Assembly: GCF_964355755.1 (NCBI RefSeq)
Contig: NC_092670.1
Span: 18,103,201 to 18,167,200, forward strand
Source of the DNA: Antedon mediterranea
Lineage: Eukaryota > Echinodermata > Crinoidea > Comatulida > Antedonidae
Direction: 5' to 3'
Length of the DNA stretch: 64,000 nt
In this document: one piece after another, positions 36,001 to 44,995 of the stretch
How positions within the stretch are numbered: position 1 is the first letter of the stretch
Layout of the letters: each line of letters starts with the position of its first letter
Made by a program: the position numbers and the translations under genes
Notes under the pieces: generated by a model
What the model was told of the DNA's origin: nothing
The model's database searches: none
Seen by the model: only the letters and a program-made list of their open reading frames with translations

Positions 36001-39000
36001 AGGAAGATGGACTTACCCCTGATATTGAGGTGACCGGTGAAGAACATGGTGAACCCGTGTCAGAGGTCAATGAGCGACCTCAAATAATTAGAGTTCAATT
36101 TAAAGAGCATGAAGGGAGTAGGGCTGAGGAACCTTTTGGAATTATTACTAAGCAAATGGTAAGATAATTGGTTTTCTACTGTAAAAACTAGTAGGATACA
36201 TTAAGGTATTTACTTACACTAACCTTTGGACCAAGACAAAATGTTACACAAATTTGACAAGAAATGTTTATTTTATGGACAGCGATAAACGCTTTCCAGA
36301 GAAGGAAAAATAGAGACACTAGGGCAGGAAGGTGCTTTTGATTTGCTAGGACCTATGAATATTGTGTCAGTTGTAAATGTTATAAACTGTGTAAAGAGAT
36401 TAAGTGAGGAAGCATTTCACACTATTCATGTATGCACACAATGAATTAACAGTTCTTAAGTCGTTCAATTCAAAATTGAATAACCTTCTATAACTACAGT
36501 ATTAAATCATGATCAAACCAACTAACTGTTGAGTCTGTTCACCACACACATGTGATGAGACTGTTCATCCTAGATGATAATAGTCATCCACTTCGTGATA
36601 GGCTGATCTATTATACCTAAAAGTGGTAGAATGCGACTGCCATAAGCCGCACCATTCGTTTACTTTTATTTTTTATAAATTTACTTAAAGGTTATTCCAG
36701 CCAGAGGAAGTCTACAGATAACAGCGACATTCAGCCCCAGCATGGTCTCCCCCAATCAAATAAGAACTGTTGAGTGCGTAGGATATGCACTAGGGTTTAT
36801 GAGTCTGAATCGAGAGGAAGACCGCTTCAAAGAGAGAGCCTACAAGAGGTTGCATGGCTATGATACGACACCGCTGAGACTGAACCTAACAGCCTTTATA
36901 AAGCCTGCAGTGTAAGCCACTTATTTGTCATCACAACCACCAGTATCTACAACAATTAATAAAAAAAAATATTCTATCATACAATTTTCCCAGCCCACTA
37001 TTTAAAATACATTTGTTGCTAATGGTTATGAACTTATAGAGCACAAAATGCAAAGCGCTGTGAAGACAAGTGAAAAAATGAAAAGGGAGAAAGTGTAAAT
37101 CTCTGTCTACACTATCAAACTAGTTTGACAAAATAAGTGTTATGTACCCAAATATGGTAGTGATATCATCGTCTCCATATATGGGCACATCACATTTTTT
37201 TGTCAAGTTTGATAGTGTAGACAGAGCTTAAGTTCATGCCTACACCCAAACCAAAGTATGAAGATATTCCCTTGTCACTAACCATTGACTATACTTTATA
37301 TTTCCTCTAGGCTGACAATTGAGACAGCAGATGATGATGGTATGACATACACCACAGCAGCAAGTCATCTCATAGTGGATGGAAACATTGGTAAAGAGTA
37401 CAAAAAGACAGGCCTAGCAACTTTGATGAACAATACAGAAACACCTTTAACATTTCAAGTTGTCGTACCAGAACCATTTGCCCTTGGTCAAGTGGAACCA
37501 AAAACAACAGGTGGTACTGATGGTTTTATTACTGTCAAACCAAGGCGTAATTTACAAGTAAGTGGTTTTTTTTTGCATATATATACCAGAGACATGAAAG
37601 TATTATCGTTCTATTCATACTTTGTATCTACCTGTACTTTTGAATATACTGTATTTGTGATGATATTGTTTATAGTATATTGTAAACAAAGCAAATGACC
37701 AGATCTTTTTTCCCTGAAGCTTGGTTCCCACTAGGACGCAACGCATGGACGAAAGCACAACACAAGGATAAAAGCACAATGCAAGTAATTTTACCACAAG
37801 CGATGGATTATTCACACTGTCGCTTGTCTTTGGTCAATTCGCTTCCGTTTTGCGCTTACGTTATTGATTTATATCCTAGTGGGAACCAAGCTTTAAGCTG
37901 CATTCAGACTTGTTAAGACAGTGCAGTTTTGTAAATCATTTTTAAATGAGTTTAAAGAATTGAACATTGCCATCTTCCATTCGGAAAACATGTGAATGTA
38001 TCCTTAAATGCCATAGTTACTTGTTTTCACAGATACAAGTTTCTTTCCGATTAACATCGGAGTTAATACAACGCTATCTTGATGAACTACGACCTGACCA
38101 AGAAATGGAAGGAGTGACATTAATAAAACGTGATCACGAAAGAAAATTTACTATCGACAAAAATCTACAAATTGTATACAATAATACATCTATACAGGTA
38201 ATACATATCATTTTTTGCAACAGCAGAACAAAGTGATTTAGGGATAATGTCAAAATGATTAAACTGCAGTTACTATTTCTTACTGTAATAATGTAAATTG
38301 TTAGTGTTTTTCAATGTTCAAGTTTATGAGTCAATTACTGCAACAAACCGTGTGTTTATGATTATCCCAAAAAAAGCTTGTTCAATATTGTATAAACAAT
38401 TTAAAAAGTAAACGTAGTTAGTTTACTGCAGTAAATGCAGTAGGAGAATTTGAGCATGGTCTTTTATTAGACAAATAAACGACAGCAGACTATAGCACAG
38501 TTGTTTACTTTTTAGATAGTTGACTCCATAAGATTAAGATTTGATTATTAATTTTTAATTACTGTAATTAATTTTGTTCTTTGCAATAGCCTGTACCCCT
38601 GTATGCCTCCATCGTGTTACCTTCTCTCGTATTGTCATGTGATTGCTTGGACTTTGGTGTATGCCATGTTGGACAGCAACGAGAAAAAGAGATACTGCTG
38701 CGGAACCCAACGTCCTCGGCCAGCTTTTGGACAGGTGTCATAGGTATGTATGCTAAAAGACACACCCAGTCTAACAGAAGTAGTAGTAACATATAGTTTT
38801 ATATAGTTTAGATGTTGGAAGGGTATGGGCTCTATTACAGGCATTAGGACGTTAATACTTTTGTCAAGGTGTATGTCATAAGACTTTCTGATAATATATA
38901 TATATTGTTGATAAAAACATAGCACTAGTGCCCACAATTATGGGGTTGTTTCTCACTTTAAATGACAGGGGCGCCGCATACCATAACCATACATCATCAC

Positions 39001-39588
39001 AGGTTCAAGGCCCTCCTCAACCCAAGTTCTGGTGGTAGAACAAGCTAAAACTGGAGGTACATTGTACACAATGTGCACTTTCAAGAACCCTCAGTGCATC
39101 TTGTGGGAAAAGTAGGGAGATACCCTGTACAGGTCCATCTGTCATTCATGGGTCCATAGAGGGCCTAACCCAAATTCCTCAGTTTCCTGTTAAGCTTGAG
39201 TATTATGATTATATTTAAATTTACCCTTAGATTGGTGCAATTACCAAGATGATGCTGTGTTTGCATTGACACCAAGTAGTGGCATGTTAGAAGCACATGT
39301 GACTCATGTTTCCAGTAGTAAGACACTGTTAAAGGTTCACTTTACAGCCATGTAAGTAATTATATATTTGCATACTTCCACCAATCACAGAAGTAATTTA
39401 CGCTCTTCCGTTTATTAAACATCCTCCCTCTGCATTTCACATCACATTTTTTTGTTTTTTTTAGGCATAACATTGAGTATGATTGCATCTTCGTTTTGAG
39501 GGGTATGCTAGGAGAAGAACCATGTTATCTGAGGGTCAAAGGTGAAGGTTCATATGATAGCCGTCATGAAGCATTAGTGAACATCTGA
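24088..39588 (+). CDS. DLEC1: DLEC1 / CFAP81-like ciliary ASH-domain protein, 28 coding exons
   Basis: Axonemal/ciliary protein of the PapD-like (ASH/MSP) repeat class. Coding exons: 24088-24312, 24557-24710, 25182-25292, 25669-25802, 26083-26294, 26412-26581, 27056-27229, 27888-28021, 28241-28330, 28519-28609, 28939-29104, 29561-29762, 29865-30137, 30298-30522, 30699-30857, 31473-31615, 32314-32467, 32731-32969, 33737-33916, 34407-34662, 35016-35190, 35824-36158, 36691-36911, 37311-37557, 38033-38197, 38590-38743, 39231-39351, 39465-39588. All joins hold frame; total 1,677 aa (human 1,755). Exon 2 is a charged coiled coil. The first ASH module (about residues 285-400) contains FTDYKVRQVYEM and LRVIPPKTEYFSVGLG, followed by CGYCLVGG. 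The C-terminal module has LDFGVCHVGQQRE, ending SYDSRHEA. These blocks track human DLEC1 end to end. The exon 20 acceptor is ambiguous by 3 bp (34404 or 34407). Poly(A) signal AATAAA at 39832-39837. Introns hold several MITEs and one SINE. Confidence 0.94.
25918..26044. mobile_element. TTAA-type MITE (5' truncated) in DLEC1 intron 4
   Basis: Right half of the family: CACTACCATATTT repeats, CACTTTTTTGTCAAA and AGTTTGATAG...ACAGAGC followed by TTAA. It ends 38 bp before the exon 5 start. Confidence 0.7.
27248..27408. mobile_element. Intact TTAA-type MITE in DLEC1 intron 7
   Basis: Best-preserved family copy: 153-bp body 27252-27404 with terminal inverted repeats GCTCTGTCTACACTATCAAA and TTTGATAGTGTAGACAGAGC, flanked on both sides by TTAA (27248-27251, 27405-27408). 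The TTAA target suggests mobilisation by a piggyBac-like or other TTAA-specific transposase. Confidence 0.88.
29297..29394. mobile_element. TTAA-type MITE (truncated) in DLEC1 intron 11
   Basis: Carries GGTAGTGATATGACAT, TTTTTTTGTAACATAAAG and the terminal TTTGATAGTGTAGACAGAGC; the left end is missing. Confidence 0.65.
31010..31225. mobile_element. TTAA-type MITE with internal 91-bp tandem duplication
   Basis: Two near-identical units at 31010-31100 and 31101-31188 start CGAAAGATGACCTGTCTTC and run through GCATAGTGATATGACATCAT and GGGCACATCACATTTTT. The second continues into the MITE's right terminus, followed by TTAA at 31222-31225. Located in a DLEC1 intron. Confidence 0.7.
31665..31850. 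repeat. Dispersed GAAAAGAAGCCCA repeat
   Basis: Contains several AAAAGAAGCCC motifs and an inverted GGCTTCTTTTTGATG end; related to 9318-9425. Intronic in DLEC1. Confidence 0.45.
32085..32206. mobile_element. TTAA-type MITE in DLEC1 intron 16
   Basis: Left end TTAATCTCTGTCTACACTAT continuing ATCAAACTTTATGTGACAAA; right end CAAACTAGTTTGATAGTATAG is diverged and lacks a clear TTAA. Confidence 0.7.
35335..35555 (-). repeat. tRNA-derived SINE in DLEC1 intron 21
   Basis: On the minus strand it starts GTGTGTGGCGCAGTGGGTCA (A box TGGCGCAGTGG) followed by GTGGGTTTGAATGC (B box), correctly spaced. A conserved-looking body follows, with TAGGCAAGACACTTTACTTA and CACCCAGGTGTACCTGG. This is the clearest SINE in the window. 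Confidence 0.7.
37098..37231. mobile_element. TTAA-type MITE in DLEC1 intron 23
   Basis: Left terminus CTCTGTCTACACTATCAAAC and right terminus GTTTGATAGTGTAGACAGAG, with TTAA at 37228-37231. Interior has the family's CAAATATGGTAGTGATAT and GGGCACATCACATTTTT. Confidence 0.8.
37717..37893. mobile_element. Intact 177-bp MITE, AAGCTTGGTTCCCACTAGGA family
   Basis: Perfect 20-bp terminal inverted repeats at 37717-37736 and 37874-37893. The interior is GC-richer with GACGCAACGC and CACAAGCGATGG-type segments. Related fragments are at 14104-14232, about 47142-47215 and about 765-840. Located in DLEC1 intron 24. Confidence 0.85.
38940..39170 (+). repeat. Dispersed repeat, possibly SINE, in DLEC1 intron 26
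   Basis: Contains GGTTCAAGGCCC (B-box-like) and AAAACTGGAGGTACATTGTA, the latter shared in diverged form with 47290-47400. Weak structural evidence. Confidence 0.3.
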
Positions 39589-41580
39589 ATTGTATATTTT
39601 ATGAGAAGAAAATTTTTAATATAAGGAAAAAATTCTATAAATCTTAATTGATTAGTTTATTTCAAATAGTATATATATATATATATATTTTAGAAATGAC
39701 ATTTGCATTATTATTTGTATATTGTTATATAGTGTACTGTATTATGTATATTTTGATATGAAGAATAGTTGTAAATTTTGAAAGCCTGCTTTGTGTTGGA
39801 TAAAGATTTATTTATGGTTTTGAGGGAAACAAATAAAAGTTTTCAACAAAAACAAAAATTGAATTGTGTGTATATAATTTTGTTTTAAAACAAATTCTTG
39901 CAGCTAAAAAAAACAACTTTGCATAAAACAAGACGATATCGGACAATTAACAGACTTAGCATTATGAAAATTAAAAAAAAATATTGTTTTGTTGGTAGTA
40001 CATGGTACAGTAACTGTTGGAGTTGGTATTCTACCAGCCTTGTAGCTGTAGCGCCACCAATAAAGTTAAGAACGAACTTTGGGCAGAATAGAACACATGG
40101 CTGGCCAGCAGAGTGGTAATTTAAATCTATTTGACTCCCAATTTTAATGCGTTTTCTATTAAAACAAGTATACAATATATGTGTACATATAGCCTCCAAC
40201 TTTGGCTTGGTCTAAGCGGAGGATACACTAGAAAGAATGATAGAGTTAGGCTAGCTAGGCTTATTAATTTAAGACCAGGCCTACCTGCCCTTAAATCACT
40301 CATTCATCAGCCAGGCGACAACAGTTGAGCTTTTATTAGGCCTATGGTCTGGTTAGGCGAGTGTAGGCCTAGGCTAACAAGACTCCAAGTTATATAAAGG
40401 ACCCCACGCTAGACTCAAGCCTATTGATTTTGTTGGTTTTGTATCTATTTTGCTTTATAAGATTAATAATTATTTATCTCGTAGACAACCTATTAAGTAT
40501 CTGTATTTTATATATTAATAAATGTGTTTTTAGATCACCTTTTAGAATGCTGTTCAATTATTATTAATCATCATTAAGTCTAATTTAATTTATTTCATTC
40601 TGTACAAAAATAGGTTGGTCTTGTCTCTTTTTACATCTCTCTTTGTTTTTCTCTTCTTTTGGTAATTTGTATGTTATTTTTTGCAACATGAGGGCATTGC
40701 ACTTGACAAAACCTTTCCATACTTGTACCCTTTTTTTCCTCAAGTTCAATGATCGATCGGAATGTGCTAGATAAATGCATAGATTGTGCATTTGCCAGAT
40801 TATGTACTATACCCCAAGCAAAGGTACTAAACCCAGCAGTTAATGTCCTATCATCTACAACATGCTATGTTACATCAGTTTGACCTTGGCATGAGAATTC
40901 CCGCTAGATTTTTATTAATGTATATTTTGATGTGAGGAATTATGTCTTCTACTAAAATGTATGTTAGGAAAATTCCCACACTTTGATCGGAATAGAACAC
41001 GATTCACATACTACTACTATACTACCCCTACACTAACGGATTTGAATTCTCTTCTCCAATCGCTTTCATTTCTGGTTAAAATTGATTAAACTAAGAAATT
41101 GTTTTAAAAAATTAAAATAAATTTTTGTTATTTAACTAATTATAGTAAGGGATGCCAATGACTGTCCACTTCTTTTTCATTATAGAACCTGAAAACTACT
41201 AATAGCTTTATCAGAGATCATCTGCTGTGAATTAAATCCATGCATGGGTGAAGGTCATTGACCTTAGGGTATAAGAAGGTCAGGTTCAAGTAAACTATGA
41301 CTGCCAATTGAATACCCTTTTTATCTATCTGTACTGTTGTATTAAATTAATTATGTAATCAAATGTGTGAAATATAGACTTTCGTAATTAGTTTGATTTT
41401 AATAATTTGGGTTGATTTTATAAGCAGTTCATGTTTAATGATGTTAAAATTGTAATCAGAGGACACAGTTATTAATACCCAGGGGTGCAAGGTCACAGTA
41501 AGTACCCAGGGGGGCAAGGTCAAAGACATCGGTAATGTTGAAGGTGGGTTGTTTCAAGTTGAATTAAACCATTCACTTTA
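39589..41580. other. DLEC1 3'UTR then intergenic DNA
   Basis: 3'UTR to about 39860 (AATAAA at 39832-39837). An (AT)n run is at about 39670-39690. Beyond this I see no coding exon; 40200-40400 has several AGGCCTA motifs. Confidence 0.55.
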
Positions 41581-41804
41581 TTGCTCTTTTAGATGGACCA
41601 TGAATGACAGCAAGAAAACTAGCAGGAAAAATTGAGGTAAATATTTACTATTTTTTTAGGCACCATGTCAAAAATTATTGTACAGCAGTAACTATTTTAC
41701 TTACTCTTTCCTATTTATAGGCCTACAACATTGTTTTAGTAATCATACATACGGTACACGTCACTCATGAGTGATTATTGCAGTGCAAGCCTCATGACAA
41801 TGAC

Positions 41805-42360
41805 ATTTGATTTGATTTGATTTATTTCGGCATCAGTACATAAAATATCACAGACATACAATTAAAATTGGCAAATATAAAAATACAAAATAAAACAAGG
41901 ATGCCAAGGATAACTCATAAAAGTCCTCTACGGACTTGTTTCCAATGAGGTCCTTTGAAAGAACAGCAAAAAAGACAAACAAAGCAACATAAAAAAAATA
42001 CAAAAAACAGCAAAAAGGACAATCGAAAAAAGAAGAAGCGCTAATTAAATAGTTTCTAGAGCTAGTGAACGTTCCTGTAGATACTTTTTAACTTTACTTT
42101 TAAAACAACAAACAGTTTGTGATTCCTTAATGTTAATTGGTAAATTATTCCATTCTTTAATAGCATTGTAAAAAAAGGTCACATGTGCCATTGGCTTGAT
42201 AGTTGGGATTCTAAAATTAAAATTGCATCCCCTAGTATTGTAATTATGACTGTCTGAAATTCTAATAAAACGATTGCATAAATAAGGTGGACAACAATGA
42301 TTATATATTTTAAAAACATGACAGACTCTAAGAAATTCGACATAAGCTTCTATATTGAAC
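41805..42360 (-). mobile_element. LINE 3' end (CR1/L2/Rex1-like), 5' truncated
   Basis: Minus-strand reading gives an uninterrupted C-terminal reverse-transcriptase tail (coding about 42340-42055): CCPPYLCNRFIRISDSHNYN, then FFYNAIKEWNNLPI, then FKSKVKKYL. The pattern of tR..., aPklWNsLP..., FKrrLKthL is the known tail of CR1/L2/Rex1-class LINEs. A 3'UTR follows, ending GAAATAAATCAAATCAAATC near 41805. The catalytic palm is absent. Confidence 0.75.
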
Positions 42361-42389
42361 TAAAAAAAACATAAAACATTCTGTAATGT

Positions 42390-42506
42390 AAAGCTCTGTC
42401 TACACTATTCCAAATATGGTGGTGATATGCCCAAATATGGTAGTGATATAATCATCATGTCCATATATGGACATTTTTTGTCTCATATAGTTTGACTATT
42501 TATCTT
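42390..42506. mobile_element. TTAA-type MITE
   Basis: Left terminus AAGCTCTGTCTACACTATTC and interior CAAATATGGTGGTGATATGC repeats; the right terminus has decayed to CATATAGTTTGACTATTT. Confidence 0.65.
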
Positions 42507-43783
42507 GGTGTGGATATGATACCTTTCTGATAAAATTGTTTCACACAAGAGGGGAAAAAGTTTCTGAATTTATATATGCCTAGAATTGGTTTCAACTTAC
42601 ACTTTATAGTTTACTTTTCTGTATATCTTGTTTTTGTTTTCATCTTAGTTGAGTAACTGTAAAAGATAGAAAAATAATTGGTCCTACTGTCTCCATTTTA
42701 TTTTTTGGAGAAAAAAAATTGTAATAGATTTTTATAATAATATTGATGATTATCTTTGGAATGAATATATTTTTATAGTAAATTGTGTGAACATCAGACA
42801 ATAACAAGTCTTGGCAAAATTTCTTTAAAATTTTTATTTCGCACAACATAATAATACAAATATAGGAGGTATTTTATCAGCATATTATTACAAAAAGTAT
42901 TAAAACTATTAGTGACCATATTATTTATTTGAGTAAAGGTAGATTGAAACAAAATATCTTCTTGCCTAAATTAAATAACGGTATAGAAAGCTTGATAACT
43001 AATTTATTAAAAGTATCTATATACATTATCTACAATTTATGTAGTATCAAGACAAATTCTGTGCTACAGCATCACATATGGATCACATGACAACTGTATC
43101 ATAGGTTCTTAGAATAACTTTAAATACAGATGTCACATGTGATAGGCATGTGGCACTGTAACAAAATACTGGCCAAATTTATTATAAATATACATCATTT
43201 AACACACCGAAAGGCCTTTTCATAAAGATTATTTCTTAGAATTATATTTTAATATAAACACAGTTGAAGTGTAAATCAATCATTTATTTATTCTTTTAAA
43301 AGTTAGGCAACCATCCAGGGTACTAAATAAAGCAGCTGCCAGGCTATAGAAATAAAACATCTGCAAACAAATTATTTATTTTGAAACACGTTTCTGAAAT
43401 ACACAGCTATTGGAATTAAACAGTAGTGAGCCCCCAATTGTTGCTTAAGATTACATAACTTTGGATTACAGATATAGGATAGTATCTTTTAATGTTACGA
43501 ATAGAATAATTTTGACATTGTCACTTATTATAAAAATGGGAATGTAACATACAGTTAAAATAGATACAACTAAAAGTGAACATTACTATAAATAGAATTA
43601 CATTCCCTTGATGTTATTTTTTATCCTTATTAATAAATAAAATGAACCTGCCAAGGATTATGTTTATTCAAATTCTGAAATGCCCAAAATGAGAAAGCTT
43701 TATACAGAGCCATGTGTATAAAGAGTTATATGACTTTGAATGGAGTAGAAGTCATGTCTGTGTCCAACTATTCCTATGTATAT
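42507..43783. other. AT-rich intergenic DNA, nothing recognised
   Basis: No ORF, RNA gene or repeat that I can support. Confidence 0.5.
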
Positions 43784-44614
43784 GGGCCTGTTTCTGCTGC
43801 AACTGCTCAAAATACGGTATAAAAATACGGTATAAAATACGGTATTTTTTATACCGTATTTTTTAGTACCCCGTTTCTGCTAACAATACTTCTTGGGTGG
43901 TCGTGTTAAATTTCATCTTTTTTACCCAAATTGCCATTCATTTATTTGATCGATAATTAAAAGTCGCAATAAAGGAAGTTTTACGTCTCACTTTCAACAG
44001 CCTAGCCCCAGTGATAGATATGTTGTGAGAGCACAGAAAACATCGTAATGGGGACAATTAATTTGTTCCCTCCCCGAGTTATTGTATTTTGCAATGTTGT
44101 ACTGCTTTCGCAAGCTCTTCAGCTTTGAGTTTACTTGCTTTGGAGACAAGTCTATTCCATACTCCTGCTTTATTTTTTTAGAAATGTCTTTATAAATGTG
44201 GTTGTCCCTTTTATTACCTTTTAGTTGGCCAGACATTTTAGCTTCCCCACACAAATTTATTTAGTAAAACTGTGACGTCTTCGCTCCACATTTTCGCCGA
44301 ATATATATATATAGGCCTACACGTGTGTAAAACAGCTGACAGCGACAGAAAATAAAAACACGAATGTTGACCTTTTGTCATGTAAAAAAAAAATACGGTA
44401 TTTTTTATTGGCAGCAGAAACGGGTACAAAAAATACGGTATAAATTTGTAAATACCGTATTTTATCCACAAATTTTGTGGGGAAAATACGGTATACAAAA
44501 TACAGTATATTTTTTATGAGCGCAGTTTCTGCTGCCAAAAATATACCGTATATCTATGGTATTCAAAAAATACCGTATAATATACGGTATTTAGTTGGCA
44601 GCAGAAACAGGGCC
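43784..44614. mobile_element. PIF/Harbinger-like small element with ATACGGTAT arrays
   Basis: Terminal inverted repeats GGGCCTGTTTCTGCTGC (43784-43800) and GGCAGCAGAAACAGGGCC ending at 44614. Just inside both ends are clusters of ATACGGTAT and its complement ATACCGTAT (about 43811-43865 and 44393-44592), interleaved with further internal GTTTCTGCTGCC or GGCAGCAGAAAC motifs near 43863, 44408 and 44525. Between them a minus-strand Myb/SANT-like ORF lies at 43994-44291. I see no transposase gene and no clear 3-bp target duplication (TAT versus TTG), so class assignment rests on the Myb-type ORF and the GGG-starting ends. Confidence 0.65.
43994..44291 (-). pseudogene. Frameshifted Myb/SANT-like DNA-binding protein of the element
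   Basis: The domain begins at the ATG at 44291 (MWSEDVTVLLNKFV). That frame stops at 44238; the remainder continues in another frame from about 44254 to the stop at 43994 (EAKMSGQLKGNKRDNHIYKD, then GIDLSPKQVNSKLKSLRKQY, NNSGRE, PHYDVF). Joined conceptually, the order of Trp, LL, GN-R, Q--K-K-L---Y, SG and YD matches Myb/SANT-like domains of Harbinger accessory proteins and MSANTD-type host proteins. A one-base shift near 44255-44263 breaks it. The downstream 86-residue frame could still be translated alone, lacking the first helix. Confidence 0.65.
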
Positions 44615-44640
44615 TTGTATGGAGTTGAGTCTTTTGTTTT

Positions 44641-44995
44641 GAAAATATATAACGTTGATTCGAATGGCTTTAACAATCGAATTTAATATCAAAACAATCA
44701 ATTTGTTTAAAGGTTTTTGTTAAAATAATAAAAAAATTATAAAGTTACATAGCTATATAGCAATTTTGGAACGGCTCTGGTTGTGCGCTCCATGCACGCT
44801 CTACGCGTGCACATTTAGTTTGTACAGCGATTCTCTATAGTATGCATTAATTGTTTTTACATTTTGTTGTTTAAAATCATGTTCGCAATAACTTTATGAT
44901 TTCGTTATTATCTTAACAAAAACATTGAAACAAATTGATTGTTTTGATATTAAATTCAATATTTAAAGCCTTGTGAATGTTATACATTTTTAAAG
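44641..44995. mobile_element. ~355-bp inverted-repeat element
   Basis: Left arm 44641-44750 and right arm about 44884-44990 are inverted copies (for example AATATCAAAACAATCAATTTG versus CAAATTGATTGTTTTGATATT), with ~85-90% match by eye. The ~130-bp middle is GC-richer (CTCTACGCGTGCAC). No ORF; no clear target duplication. Confidence 0.65.
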
